IMG/VR virus record: IMGVR_UViG_3300047157_000174
Coordinates: 32,095-96,094 of that record
DNA from: a virus
Strand: one strand, 5' to 3'
Length of the DNA stretch: 64,000 nt
The stretch's first letter is position 1. Every line of letters starts with the position of its first letter. The notes beneath the pieces were generated by a model. The model had not been told where the DNA came from and searched no databases. It saw only the letters and a list, made by a program, of their open reading frames with translations. Shown one piece after another: positions 9,569 through 19,347 of the stretch. Position numbers and translations under genes: made by a program.

Positions 9569-11127
9569 AAGTTATTCACCCCACTACTTGTTCTACTCAT
9601 TCTTAGATTGATTTCTCTAGCAACCTTATTTGCTATATCTCTTATTTCTGCATCTGATGCACCAACTCTACCATTGACATGAACATTAATTGTATTTCCA
9701 CCCGAACTTGCTACCATTCTTTTACTATCTGCATTGGAATGTACTCTTGAACCTCTAGGTAAAGATACTAATTCAGCACCTCTTTCTCCTACTAATTGCA
9801 TATCAGAATTAACAACTCCACCTGCATGGAAACCAAGAACGTCTAAAGCCCTTCCACCCATATTAACAAATTCTTTAGCATTGGATAAAATTGCACCACC
9901 TATTGCTAGGGCAATCCATTGTCCTAGAGTCAATATCCAAGCACCTGATGTAAACCATACAACAGCAACTCCAATTAAACCTGCTACTAACATCACTTGT
10001 CCTATGGCTTTTAAAATACCGTTTAACGCTTCGAACGATTTTATACCATTTTCCTCTATATCTCTAACCGCATCGTATATCCCACCTAAAATTAATGACC
10101 CTAAAGCCGCTATTGCTGTTCCAAGTATTGTAACTGCCAACATTAAACTAACAACAACTGCACTAACCATTAATTGTATCAGTCCTTCTAACACCATAGC
10201 AAAATCTCCCGTAAACATTCCCATTAGTATTTTGCCTAAACCTTCAAAGGCAAATACTATCCAAGTACCAAACCAACTAAACCAATCTTGTATTATTTCT
10301 ATTTCGGTAAATATATATTTAAACATAGGTAAAGCAGTACGAAATATTAACATTAGCCCCGTAAAAACAAGCATTCCTATTAAGAGAGCCTTACCAAATG
10401 CTAACATTATAGGAAGTGTTGCCTTTAACCAAGGCCCGATTGCTTTGAAAAAATTACTAATTTTAATTTTCTTTTCCAATAAAAACTTTCTAAACTTATC
10501 TTTAGAGTCATCATCTGCATCCATACCATATATTTTCATTTGGTCTCTAAAGTTTTTTCTAAACTTGCTTGCTTTTTCAGACTGTATTTTTCGTAAGTTT
10601 AGTTCATCCATTTGTGGTTGGATAAAACCTTTAACTGCTTTCAAAACTTCTCTTCTGTCATCAATATTTTTCGGTTTCTTACCACCTAAAACATCTTCTT
10701 CAATTTTAGAAAATCCCGCTATCTTTTTACTAAGCGATACATACTGTGCTTTTGTTAAATTAAACTGACCTTTTTTAGCACCTGATTGATATACACTTTT
10801 AGCATCAAATAATTTTTTAACTCCACTTTTATCCATTATTCTTTCCATTTTTTCTAAATCTGCGTATGCGGCCATAGCCTCCGCGTGGTCTTTAGCGGCT
10901 TTTTCCTGTCGTTTGTAATATTGTTGAAAAATAACTGTTATGGCTCGCATTTTGTTTTGTACAGACCAAAAATTAGGAAAAATACCTGAAGACATTCGGC
11001 TAATAATACCCCATGTTGGAGACTTAGCGAGACTATCCATAGTGTCTTCAAACTTACCGGAAGTTCTTTCGAGTTCTTCCATAGCCTTTTGAATATTGTA
11101 AATATTATCAGCAGGGGTTTTAGCCAT
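9565..11127 (-). CDS. tail tape measure protein
   Basis: 520 residues with a charged helical N-terminal half, then several long hydrophobic segments (for example LPIMLAFGKALLIGMLVFTG and VSAVVVSLMLAVTILGTAIA). The C-terminal part carries the well-known tape-measure signature GFHAGGVVNSDMQLVGERGA followed by ELVSLPRGSRVHS. It sits just downstream of the frameshifted chaperone pair, the usual order. If the length rule of about 1.5 angstrom per residue holds, the tail would be short, near 80 nm. The hydrophobic segments may let the protein enter the host membrane during DNA delivery. A 344-aa open frame on the opposite strand is a shadow. Confidence 0.85.
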   Translation of the reverse strand: MAKTPADNIYNIQKAMEELERTSGKFEDTMDSLAKSPTWGIISRMSSGIFPNFWSVQNKMRAITVIFQQYYKRQEKAAKDHAEAMAAYADLEKMERIMDKSGVKKLFDAKSVYQSGAKKGQFNLTKAQYVSLSKKIAGFSKIEEDVLGGKKPKNIDDRREVLKAVKGFIQPQMDELNLRKIQSEKASKFRKNFRDQMKIYGMDADDDSKDKFRKFLLEKKIKISNFFKAIGPWLKATLPIMLAFGKALLIGMLVFTGLMLIFRTALPMFKYIFTEIEIIQDWFSWFGTWIVFAFEGLGKILMGMFTGDFAMVLEGLIQLMVSAVVVSLMLAVTILGTAIAALGSLILGGIYDAVRDIEENGIKSFEALNGILKAIGQVMLVAGLIGVAVVWFTSGAWILTLGQWIALAIGGAILSNAKEFVNMGGRALDVLGFHAGGVVNSDMQLVGERGAELVSLPRGSRVHSNADSKRMVASSGGNTINVHVNGRVGASDAEIRDIANKVAREINLRMSRTSSGVNNF

Positions 11128-11131
11128 ATTA

Positions 11132-11352
11132 TCACTTCTTGTTCTGTATTTTTTGTATTTCTTCTTGTTCTATATCCTTTACTACTGATTCTATCAGTAA
11201 CATTCTTTTCATTAATTCTACGGGAGTTTCTAACGCATCCTTTGGGTTAATACTAAACGCTTTACAATAAGAGTAAAACAATATATCCAAAATTATTTTT
11301 GGATTTTTAACATTGCTTCCCTTTAAGACTCGTTTGTACTGTTTTCGTTTCC
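11132..11352 (-). CDS. tail assembly chaperone, T-part reached by -1 frameshift
   Basis: Downstream of the G-type chaperone the -1 frame stays open from the slippery site to a TGA at 11132-11134, giving about 73 residues with helical content (NPKIILDILFYSYCKAFS, ETPVELMKRMLLIESV). It has no good start of its own near its beginning. This is the layout of lambda gpG/gpGT: a minority of ribosomes slip and make a longer fusion, here about 192 residues from 11709. The next gene, the tape measure, starts 5 bases after it. Known biology: gpGT-type proteins coat the tape measure while the tail tube assembles. Confidence 0.7.
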
Positions 11353-11709
11353 CGTATCATCCCCCATCATATCGGTGAAAGGATTAGGGAGAATTTCTTT
11401 AAGTTGTGCGCCAACATAAGGGCTTAATCGTAGTAAATCAACAGACGTTAAAACTGGGTCTGTTTTTTCAACAAAGTTTTCAACCATAAATCTGTACATT
11501 TTATTCAAATCTAAATCAAAAGATTTACTTGTTGAATCAATGTTCATCACGCTTGACAACGCTTGTTCTACCTGTAACCAAGTTGGTTCTTTAATCCAAA
11601 CTTGGAGGTATTCATCACTATCAGGGGCTACCCTTATGTGATGGCATTCTGTATTTACTGCGGCAAATAGCCTACTCTTATCTGTTATTGCTTTCTTTTC
11701 TTCTACCAT
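11323..11709 (-). CDS. tail assembly chaperone (gpG-like)
   Basis: A 128-residue mostly helical protein located between the tail tube and tape measure genes, the standard position of the gpG-like chaperone. It contains YLQVWIKEPTWLQVEQALS, a pattern (charged strand then W..ve.A) typical of phage tail chaperones, and ends in an acidic/Asn-rich tail that holds the slippery heptamer. The short form comes from normal termination at 11323 and the long form from frameshifting. The chaperone call rests on position, length and the frameshift. Sequence similarity was not tested. Confidence 0.75.
   Translation of the reverse strand: MVEEKKAITDKSRLFAAVNTECHHIRVAPDSDEYLQVWIKEPTWLQVEQALSSVMNIDSTSKSFDLDLNKMYRFMVENFVEKTDPVLTSVDLLRLSPYVGAQLKEILPNPFTDMMGDDTGNENSTNES
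11347..11353 (-). promoter_or_regulatory. programmed -1 ribosomal frameshift site GGGAAAC
   Basis: Read on the minus strand the heptamer is G-GGA-AAC, in the exact X-XXY-YYZ register of the upstream gene (codons ACG GGA AAC). It lies eight codons before that gene's stop and opens the -1 frame that continues to 11132. Lambda-type tail chaperones use GGGAAAG; GGGAAAC is another classic slippery heptamer. Confidence 0.75.
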
Positions 11710-11723
11710 GTTTTTCCACCTAA

Positions 11724-11790
11724 CTATATACTAACAAACAAACGATGTTAGTGGAATGTGATATTGAACTATTATCTAATTTAATAGTCC
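11724..11790 (-). promoter_or_regulatory. intergenic hairpin and TATA-like element before tail chaperone
   Basis: The gap between the tail tube and chaperone genes holds a perfect inverted repeat, ACTATTA / TAATAGT with a 7-base loop (about 11768-11788). Closer to the chaperone is a TATA-like run (GTATATAG on the minus strand) about 20 bases before its ATG. This could end tube transcripts and restart chaperone/tape-measure transcription, which would separate highly and weakly expressed tail genes. It rests on sequence only. Confidence 0.35.
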
Positions 11791-11796
11791 TCCGTA

Positions 11797-13542
11797 TTAA
11801 TGCATTAAAGCCCATTTACCTTTATATTGTGCATTGTTTAATGTTCTTGCTGATGCTGTAAATGAAACCTCTATTGCACCTTTATCTTCGGGGAAAGGAA
11901 TATCAACAGTGTTTATTATAAAATCTGTTAATTTTAATTTAATAAATTCTCCTGATTCCTTAGTAAAGTTCAATTCAATAAAACCTACTGATTCATTATC
12001 TTTTCTTAATTCATCCCAAAGTGTTGTATCTGTAATCAATGCTGTCATTGAAATCTCATATGTTCTTTGTGCAGGTATATGTTCATTCATAACTTGCCTA
12101 CTTGTATTTCCGATGTATCTAGCAGGTGTAATATTATTATTTATAGTGATAGAACCTGATTTAACTCTAGCATATGTTTCACTAAACACTTTCAACGCAC
12201 CATCAGAAAACATAAATGGGTAATTATCTGAAGCAGTAGCACTAAAGTTTTGTAAATCACTTGTGTTTAATTTACCATTATGCGGCACATAATCATCTGC
12301 TTCAAGCATAACAATTGCTCCAACCGGAAAACTAGAAGTTAATGCTGTAATTGTTAAGGTGTTAGTTGATTTTGCAGACCATGTAAACTCAACTCCGTTA
12401 ATAGTACCTCTACCTGTACTTCCAAAGCCACTAGCGTCAGCAAGAACTAATGATGTAGCGTTAGCAGTATAAGCAGTAGCGACGGTATTTTGAACTACGG
12501 AATTAGAAGGTGCATCAAAAACTCTCCTACAAACTAAATCTAAACTAGTTTTTAATTCTGATTCTGATTCAAAATTAAGAGTTAAGGTATTAACTTGACA
12601 ACCCGTAAATATCCGAGAATATATATTCTCATGTGGGGTTAGATTATCAACGGGAGTGCTTGCAGACACACCTGCTTTTCTATATGATACATCTAACCCG
12701 AAAGAAGGAAGGGAAGCACCGTTGGTTTCGTCAAAAGTATAAGTCAAAAAATCAGCAGAAGCAATTTCATCATAAGCAGGTAAGTTACTAAGAGTGCCTT
12801 CGACAGTATCGGTTGTCGTTGAAAGAGGTGGGTATTCTATTCCCCCTGTTATCACTCTCGAAATACCAACCCCCCCACTATTGTAGATAAATTTATTTTC
12901 AGTTGAGGCATCCCATGCTTCCGAACTATCACTGCCACTATTTGTTAATGCAGATACTTTTCCTAAAGCATAAAATAACCAAGAACCGTTATTCATTGAT
13001 ATATCTAAAGAACCTCCACTAACGGTTTCTGCACCTTTATATTGTAAACCAATATTTCTAGTATTTCCTCCTACTAAGTTTAGTGAAACTAACTGAGCGT
13101 CAACGCTAGGAGGTGAGAATGAATTAACTAACCCTAACCAATTATCTGACAATAATTTAGGACTTCCTAATGCACTATTAGTATAACTAGTAGGTGCAAT
13201 AACAGGAGCGCCAAAACTCAATAATGTAACATGAACGACTTCTGTACCTGTGGTTATCACCGATACATCACTATCTAAAGTAAAACTTTTAGAATCATTA
13301 GAATTGACACTAGCGTAGAAAACAGCCCCTCCTGTTCCGCTTACAACCTTTACCCTACATCCTTGATATAAATTAGTAATAAGTTTAAATTTTTCTTGGT
13401 CGGTTGTTTCCAAAACTACAATGTTTAAATTAGGAACTTCGGCTGAACCAAAAGTAACTACACAATCATCAAAATACATATCCATTTCAGGCACTAAAGT
13501 AGCCATTGTCCCTGCGCCTACAAACACTTCATTACTTACCAT
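11797..13542 (-). CDS. major tail (tube) protein
   Basis: A 581-residue beta-rich protein upstream of the chaperone gene, as expected for the tail tube. The C-terminal part reads like a tube-protein core: EISMTALITDTTLWDELRKD, then FIELNFTKESGEFIKLKLTD, then INTVDIPFPEDKGAIEVSFT. The pattern of strands with a late 'edkGaieVsftasA' is seen in many siphophage tubes. It is longer than usual tubes (150-300 aa), so extra decorating domains are likely. No sheath gene lies nearby, so the tail should be non-contractile. Confidence 0.7.
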   Translation of the reverse strand: MVSNEVFVGAGTMATLVPEMDMYFDDCVVTFGSAEVPNLNIVVLETTDQEKFKLITNLYQGCRVKVVSGTGGAVFYASVNSNDSKSFTLDSDVSVITTGTEVVHVTLLSFGAPVIAPTSYTNSALGSPKLLSDNWLGLVNSFSPPSVDAQLVSLNLVGGNTRNIGLQYKGAETVSGGSLDISMNNGSWLFYALGKVSALTNSGSDSSEAWDASTENKFIYNSGGVGISRVITGGIEYPPLSTTTDTVEGTLSNLPAYDEIASADFLTYTFDETNGASLPSFGLDVSYRKAGVSASTPVDNLTPHENIYSRIFTGCQVNTLTLNFESESELKTSLDLVCRRVFDAPSNSVVQNTVATAYTANATSLVLADASGFGSTGRGTINGVEFTWSAKSTNTLTITALTSSFPVGAIVMLEADDYVPHNGKLNTSDLQNFSATASDNYPFMFSDGALKVFSETYARVKSGSITINNNITPARYIGNTSRQVMNEHIPAQRTYEISMTALITDTTLWDELRKDNESVGFIELNFTKESGEFIKLKLTDFIINTVDIPFPEDKGAIEVSFTASARTLNNAQYKGKWALMH

Positions 13543-13554
13543 TTTTTAATCACC

Positions 13555-14082
13555 CTATGTATTCCGTCCAATCCGTTTCATTTCAACTGATAACTTGTAC
13601 CCTAATAGTCTTTTACCTCTATCATTAGCCTCGCTTCTACTTGTTAACTTTAGTAACTCGGCACTTTCCTCTATCGTTCCTGAAGTTCCCCCACCAACAT
13701 AAACAGTTGGACGTAGGGAGTTATGTTCTAAAATGTATCGCGCGATTCTATACAAGGCTTGTAGTCTATCTCTAGAATAAGTAGCATTAGGAAAATCTCT
13801 TCTGTGTAAAACTCGTATGTGTAAAGTAAAGGTAAAAGTTTCATTTCTAACTGCATAATCTATTGTAGGATATTCTGTATTCGCACTCTCTTCAAACACC
13901 ACAATTACCTCTTGAGAATCAATATCAACTCTTCTCCCTTCCTTTGGTTCTATTGAACGTACATCAATAAACTTTGGAGTTACTGCATGACTTGCAATAA
14001 TACTACCATTATTTGTTAGAGTTGTAGCAGTAGAAGCCCAATTATCATTAAGTAATCTAACAATAAAAGTTACTTCATCCAT
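13555..14082 (-). CDS. tail terminator / tail completion-like protein
   Basis: A 175-residue alpha/beta protein between the connector genes and the tail tube gene, where tail terminators are encoded. Sequence features agree: an N-terminal helix, strand EVIVVFEESA, strand TFTFTLHIRVLHRRD, then helix RDRLQALYRIARYILEHN and a final strand KLSVEMKRIG. This order of helices and strands is typical of gpU/tail-terminator folds. No diagnostic residue exists, so the call is by gene order and predicted fold. Confidence 0.5.
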   Translation of the reverse strand: MDEVTFIVRLLNDNWASTATTLTNNGSIIASHAVTPKFIDVRSIEPKEGRRVDIDSQEVIVVFEESANTEYPTIDYAVRNETFTFTLHIRVLHRRDFPNATYSRDRLQALYRIARYILEHNSLRPTVYVGGGTSGTIEESAELLKLTSRSEANDRGKRLLGYKLSVEMKRIGRNT

Positions 14083-14276
14083 GCACTCATCTCCTTTTCA
14101 ATATCCTTAACTAATTCTGCACTAAGAACATCTATTGCATTATTCAAAATATCATCTTCTGAAAAACTAATATCGAACCCCAACTCTGATTCTAATTCCT
14201 TTAGAATTAGATTACGTTCCTCTTGTATTCTAATTAATTCAGTAAGTCTTTGATGAAAGTTTCTCATATTAATCAC
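14070..14276 (-). CDS. small helical neck-region protein
   Basis: A 68-residue highly charged helical protein (LTELIRIQEERNLILKELES) overlapping both neighbours, by 4 bases upstream and 13 bases downstream. Tight overlap with connector genes suggests it is co-translated with them. Function unknown. Confidence 0.5.
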   Translation of the reverse strand: MINMRNFHQRLTELIRIQEERNLILKELESELGFDISFSEDDILNNAIDVLSAELVKDIEKEMSAWMK

Positions 14277-15349
14277 GAAATAAAATGTATTAGATTTTTC
14301 TTACCATCAATAATTTTATTTGCCTCTTCAAGTAAAATATCATGTTTAGTTTTCAAATCTATGTTAGAACCTGTCTCTGCAATCATAATAGAATTATCAT
14401 CATGTCGAATAACTTCTGCTGCTACTAATTTAGTAGCGGCTTCGTGTATAGGAGCAGGTACTCTTCCATCTCCGGCTACATAAGTTACTCTAATAGAATG
14501 GTTTTGTACATACGGAAACTCTCTTCTAAAAAATATCTTACCTTCACTATCAATAGTCCAATAATCTCCCATTCTATTTTGGTCTTGATTATCAGTAAAA
14601 CTTGTAACTGAACCAAAGTTAGAAGTCAAAGTACAGGCTGAACCATCCTCACCCATTAATAAAGAAGAAATAATTACAGTTTTACTATCTTCTGAATCAG
14701 TAGTTGCATAAAAGAAATCCGAAATATGCACATTAGTATTACCATTTGCAGTAACAGATTTAGGTGCTACCTCTCCTGTAAACTTAGCAGTTTTATGTGG
14801 GAAAACTTCATTGATAGCATCCACTAACTGACTAGCAGTAGTTTTAGGGCCGAAGTTATCATAAAAATGCGTACTCTCAACTAAGTTAAAAGTGTAAGAA
14901 CCTACTGTTAATGAAATAGTCCAAGCACTATTTGTTACAGATGTTGGTAATGTTATTTTAGCAGTAGCAGAAGCCAAATCTTTGTATTCATTTCCCTGCC
15001 AAACTTCTAATCTTACTATTTTCTGAACTTTAGGTTGCGACAATTGAACAAAACCAACATAATCTTTCCATATAGATACAGGATAAGCCCCTTTATTCCA
15101 ACCATCAAAAGAAAAATATTCATCCTTATGTATTATAGGACGATATGATTGTTTGATACCGTCATCTATTTTTTCTTCTACTCTTTTTATTATCTTACCA
15201 ACTTCTGCTCTTGTAGGAGTAGTACTATCACTAAAAGCACTAATTTGTAATAGATTAGAAACATCTGTATGAGTAGTATAATACCCAAATCCAATATTAT
15301 AATTTACGTCTATATTTGTGAAATCGCTTGGTGAACTTACTTTACCCAT
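14273..15349 (-). CDS. head-tail connector/adaptor protein
   Basis: 358 residues. The helical part near the N-terminus (EVGKIIKRVEEKIDDGIKQS) and the segment VTYVAGDGRVPAPIHEAATK followed by LVAAEVIRHDD match the pattern of phage head-tail adaptors: a Y.aG...vP..i..A...La...i helix that plugs under the portal. A beta-rich domain is inserted between (about residues 120-250). Its location between head and tail gene groups agrees. The adaptor role is inferred from this motif and order. Confidence 0.6.
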   Translation of the reverse strand: MGKVSSPSDFTNIDVNYNIGFGYYTTHTDVSNLLQISAFSDSTTPTRAEVGKIIKRVEEKIDDGIKQSYRPIIHKDEYFSFDGWNKGAYPVSIWKDYVGFVQLSQPKVQKIVRLEVWQGNEYKDLASATAKITLPTSVTNSAWTISLTVGSYTFNLVESTHFYDNFGPKTTASQLVDAINEVFPHKTAKFTGEVAPKSVTANGNTNVHISDFFYATTDSEDSKTVIISSLLMGEDGSACTLTSNFGSVTSFTDNQDQNRMGDYWTIDSEGKIFFRREFPYVQNHSIRVTYVAGDGRVPAPIHEAATKLVAAEVIRHDDNSIMIAETGSNIDLKTKHDILLEEANKIIDGKKNLIHFIS

Positions 15350-15353
15350 ACTA

Positions 15354-18300
15354 TCATACCCTTCCTTCTTCTCTCGAATATCTGTTTCTTGCAGGTAATA
15401 TTATATCAGTAATTGCGTCTCTTTCCGGTTGACTTAATCTTTCGGGAACATAATCTATTACCTCAATCATTTTATTGTTCACTTCCCTTTTCCTTCCGGT
15501 AGGTTTTGCAACTTTTTTAGGAGGTCTTCTATCAGAACTCCTAAACTTATTAGTTTGACCTGCGGGTTCAAAATCTATTTTATCCATAGAATCAAAAGTA
15601 GATTTATTTTCCTTCAAAATGGGTATAAAAGAAACATCCTCCAAAACTTCAGCAAATCCTTTTTGTTCTATTTTTTTATTATATATTTCCTTTAAAAACA
15701 TTATACTATACGCTGCTTTGATACCGTCTATATCATACTGTCCTTCTGTTTTTTTAGGTAAACTTCCACTAAGATTAGATGTAAAATCAGGGTCTAATAA
15801 ATCAATCAATCTAACATTTTTACTATCATCAAAAGTAAACTTTAATAGTGAAAAATCTTGGAAAGCAGCCTTTACATTTTCTCTAACGCTATCACTCATC
15901 CAAAAGAACATCCAATAAAATACATCGTCTTCATATCCGCTTTCTATATCTGCTTTTAATAACATTTTACCAAACTGTTCATAATAATTATTTTCTTTCG
16001 CTTTCTTTCTTCTAGCAAGTTCAGCCTGACTTTCTGCATATTCATCACTTGCTATATTTTTACTAGGTTTGGGTGGCTGTGTCATCTCAAATCTTTTAGC
16101 ATCTCTATCATATCTATCTTGAGCAGTTTCCATATCCATCTGTTGTTCAGGATTTTTAAATTCATCTGTTGAACCATCATCTATATCATCGAGGTCTAAT
16201 TTTTTATTCTTATTATAATTATATTTTATTGTTTCTAATATATTCTTTATATAATCCTCGTTTTGTTTATCTAAAAATTCCTTATTTTTTTCAAAGTATT
16301 TTTTAGCATCTTGACTCAAACCAAACATTATATCTAAAACTTTTTTCCATGTGTTTAAACCAAAAATTTCGTTGTCAAATTCTTTAATTTGTTTTTCATT
16401 TAAGGTCTCAAACCATTTTATAAAAGGCTCATTTCTTACTTTATAATATTCATAATATGCCTCATAATCATCGGGTCTTATTGTATATTCTCCACCGCCA
16501 CTATAAATTTCCTTTCCTCTAAGTTCTTCAGCAGTTCTAGGACTATCTTTGTAACGTGTCGTAACGTATTCGCCTGTTTCGGGGTCTTTCTCTAATTGTA
16601 AAACATCCTCAAAAGACACAGTTTTTTCTTTGAAGTATTTTTCCGGCATCCCTAAATTTTTAATCTCTTCAATATACATTTCTATTGCTTCTATTAATTT
16701 AGGCTCATTTAATTTATTAGTGTTAACTAATTCTGTAATGTTAATTCCTTGTTTTTCCTCGATACTTTCTATTTTTCTATCTAAGACAGTCAAATCCCTA
16801 TTTATTGCGCTTAATAGTGTTTTAATATTTTGAGACTTTTTACTTCCTGTTCCATAAAAGAACCCCAATACAAAATCATCTAAATCTTCATCGTTAATTT
16901 CTTCCTTTAAAGGAGTTGCTTTACCTTTAGTATATTCAAAGAATTTAGTATTTTCAAATGCACCTTCTAAAGAATCCTTTAAGTTTTGAGTACCTACTAA
17001 TATTTTATCAATTTGATTGATTGCTTTCTTTTTTGCATCAATTTCAGATTGGTTTTCTTTATCTTCATAAGTTTCTAAATATTTTTTCAATCCTTCTACT
17101 AATTTATCATCCAAAATATTTTTTTTCTCTGTATTAATCCCACCCTTAGCATCTGCACCTTGATGTTCGTTAATATCTTTTTTACTAATAAAATACTTAT
17201 AATTTAATTTCATTTTACCGACTTCTAATTTTCTATTAACAGGAGTTAATCTCAGTAAAATATCACTTCTAATATCTGCTAATCCTTTTATTGGCTTAAC
17301 TTCGTCTAACAATATTTTTTGTATTCTTAGTTTTACTTTATCTTCATCTGATAAGTTTTCAACCTCCTTTTTAAGTTCTTTAATGACATCTCGCGTGGAA
17401 AGTTTTTGTTTTTTTGTATTTGACATTATAGAATAAAGTGTATAGCCACCATATTCATTACCGCTTTTTCCCATCCAATCTTGCACATGAGTTATTAATC
17501 TGTCATCTTTTTTTGCCAACATTTGTTGTGCTACCATTCGGTCTTTTACTTTAACAGGTATTGCGGGCAGTATAATGTTGCCTAGTTCATTAGTACCCAA
17601 AACTTCTCTCATAGTCTCAAATAAAATCTCTCTTTTTTCCTTTTCCGGTATTGCATTTATTGCCGCTTCTAATATATTTTCTTCCTTTCTAATATCAAAT
17701 ATTCTTTCTATCAATATAAGAGAACCCTTCGGTGTAGATTTACTTTCCACCAATTTACCTACTCTTTCTTCTTGTTTAATAATAGTAATAGTTTCTAATA
17801 CTGATTTCAATAACTGTTTAGAAAAATCCATTTTTTCTTCTTCATCCTCTTCAGGATTTTTATACGCTAACAGACCTTCTGAATCTAATTCGACATCATC
17901 ATCAGTATTGCCTTCTTCGTCACCATACTCCCCTTCTACTGTTTCAGAATACTCAGAATCTCCACCTTCTTTTTCTCTGTATATTTCCTTTATTTTGTTT
18001 ACTATTTCTTTAATATCATCAACGTCTAATTCTTTTTCTTTAATGTAAGTATTACTATTATCTTGCATTAAACCAATAACATCTTTAATCATATTTTCAG
18101 AAAAATCTATTTCTTTTAACGCATTAGTAGTATTACTTAGAGATTCCTTTTTACGTTTAATTTCTTCTTCTCTTTCATTTTGATATTTTTTATATTTAGC
18201 ATCAGATTCTCCTTTCTTTTGTTCTCTTTCTGTTCTAACAAAAACTCTTCCTTCAATTATATTATCCAACCAATCATATATTTCACCATTGTTGTTACCA

Positions 18301-19334
18301 AAATTGTTAAACTCTTCAAAAGCCTCTTCAAAATTCTCATCCTCATCTTTACCCGAAGAAGTAAATACAAAACTATCTGTACCTAATGTTCCCATATTTG
18401 CTTCTATCATCAACTCTTTCATATATTCATATGTATCTACTGTGATAGAAAATTCAGTATCATTTGTAGTTATTTTAATATGTTTCATTAGTTTTTTAGG
18501 ATTAAAAATTGGATTAGATTTATCAGCAGCATTGATTATTTTGTTATCCATCCTCGCCCCGATATTCTTTATTCTTTTTGTTTCTTTTCTTAAATCTTTT
18601 TTTGTCATAGGATTATCAGTTTCCTGAGAATCATCATACTGTTGATTGAGTTTTTCCAATTCTCTTTCTAGATAATCCTTTTTTTCTTCACTCGTTTTAT
18701 ATTCCTGTCGTTTACCCGTCTTAGTATAATCTTCATCAACTGCTTGGTTAATTTTTTCAGAGTTTAAATCTGCTAGTTTTAAATCCTTCAAACGCTCAGT
18801 TATGTTTACAGTAAGTACAGTTTTACCATTTGGTTTAATTAAAAAATCATTATCCTCCAATGTTTTTAATACCGCAATTATTTCAGATTTCCCTATTATT
18901 TTATTAACTTCTTTAATACAGTCTTCTAATTCGTTTAGCATTTCATCTGCATTATTAGGATATTCTCCTTCAATATCATCTTCATCTATATTCAAATATT
19001 GAGAATATCTTTTCTCACTATCTTTCGCTTTGTTTGTATTGTTTTTGTTTCCTATAAAAGTTTTTGAAATCAAGAAATCTAAAAAGAATCCTTTTACGCC
19101 ATCAGAAACTCCTTCAAAACTTTTATCCACAACAATACTATAATTTGCGGGCTTATTTGTTATATTTTTGAGTTCCTTTTCATCAGTTATTGTAACTAAT
19201 TCACCTTCCACTCTTTTCTTATAAACAGGTTTTAATGTAGAAGTTAAAGGTTTTATTTTTTTAACTTCTTTTAAAGTTAAATTAAAAGAAACAGGTACGT
19301 CATTAATTCCAATGTCAGTACTAATTTCTACCAT
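15354..19334 (-). CDS. giant Lys/Glu-rich helical protein (1326 aa), unknown
   Basis: A continuous 1326-residue frame dominated by Lys, Glu, Asp, Asn and Ile, with long runs expected to form coiled coils (for example TSEEKKDYLERELEKLNQQY) and an acidic, low-complexity middle (YSETVEGEYGDEEGNTDDD). No enzymatic motif was seen. It lies between neck and GTPase-cluster genes, so it is probably made late and may be a virion protein. Similar style proteins occur at 29829-31667, 37575-40265 and 40262-42649, but this one lacks the terminal W-tag found on two of those. Function unknown. Confidence 0.6.
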   Translation of the reverse strand: MVEISTDIGINDVPVSFNLTLKEVKKIKPLTSTLKPVYKKRVEGELVTITDEKELKNITNKPANYSIVVDKSFEGVSDGVKGFFLDFLISKTFIGNKNNTNKAKDSEKRYSQYLNIDEDDIEGEYPNNADEMLNELEDCIKEVNKIIGKSEIIAVLKTLEDNDFLIKPNGKTVLTVNITERLKDLKLADLNSEKINQAVDEDYTKTGKRQEYKTSEEKKDYLERELEKLNQQYDDSQETDNPMTKKDLRKETKRIKNIGARMDNKIINAADKSNPIFNPKKLMKHIKITTNDTEFSITVDTYEYMKELMIEANMGTLGTDSFVFTSSGKDEDENFEEAFEEFNNFGNNNGEIYDWLDNIIEGRVFVRTEREQKKGESDAKYKKYQNEREEEIKRKKESLSNTTNALKEIDFSENMIKDVIGLMQDNSNTYIKEKELDVDDIKEIVNKIKEIYREKEGGDSEYSETVEGEYGDEEGNTDDDVELDSEGLLAYKNPEEDEEEKMDFSKQLLKSVLETITIIKQEERVGKLVESKSTPKGSLILIERIFDIRKEENILEAAINAIPEKEKREILFETMREVLGTNELGNIILPAIPVKVKDRMVAQQMLAKKDDRLITHVQDWMGKSGNEYGGYTLYSIMSNTKKQKLSTRDVIKELKKEVENLSDEDKVKLRIQKILLDEVKPIKGLADIRSDILLRLTPVNRKLEVGKMKLNYKYFISKKDINEHQGADAKGGINTEKKNILDDKLVEGLKKYLETYEDKENQSEIDAKKKAINQIDKILVGTQNLKDSLEGAFENTKFFEYTKGKATPLKEEINDEDLDDFVLGFFYGTGSKKSQNIKTLLSAINRDLTVLDRKIESIEEKQGINITELVNTNKLNEPKLIEAIEMYIEEIKNLGMPEKYFKEKTVSFEDVLQLEKDPETGEYVTTRYKDSPRTAEELRGKEIYSGGGEYTIRPDDYEAYYEYYKVRNEPFIKWFETLNEKQIKEFDNEIFGLNTWKKVLDIMFGLSQDAKKYFEKNKEFLDKQNEDYIKNILETIKYNYNKNKKLDLDDIDDGSTDEFKNPEQQMDMETAQDRYDRDAKRFEMTQPPKPSKNIASDEYAESQAELARRKKAKENNYYEQFGKMLLKADIESGYEDDVFYWMFFWMSDSVRENVKAAFQDFSLLKFTFDDSKNVRLIDLLDPDFTSNLSGSLPKKTEGQYDIDGIKAAYSIMFLKEIYNKKIEQKGFAEVLEDVSFIPILKENKSTFDSMDKIDFEPAGQTNKFRSSDRRPPKKVAKPTGRKREVNNKMIEVIDYVPERLSQPERDAITDIILPARNRYSREEGRV

Positions 19335-19347
19335 TCATTAAACCACC

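Noticed and set aside
9734-10768. A 344-codon plus-strand open frame inside the tape measure gene
   Set aside because: It lies opposite a well-supported gene with tape-measure motifs. Its protein is Pro/Ile/Asn-rich with no domain, typical of a shadow frame.
11797-13542. Tail sheath protein (contractile tail)
   Set aside because: Only one tube-sized beta protein is present, without the sheath's core motifs, and the frameshifted chaperone/tape order fits a siphovirus.
15619-19002. Many hydrophobic plus-strand frames inside the giant 1326-aa gene (and similar ones at 30-31 and 41-42 kb)
   Set aside because: Frames opposite Lys/Glu-rich genes give Phe/Leu/Ser-rich shadows. They have no ribosome sites and no logical spacing.
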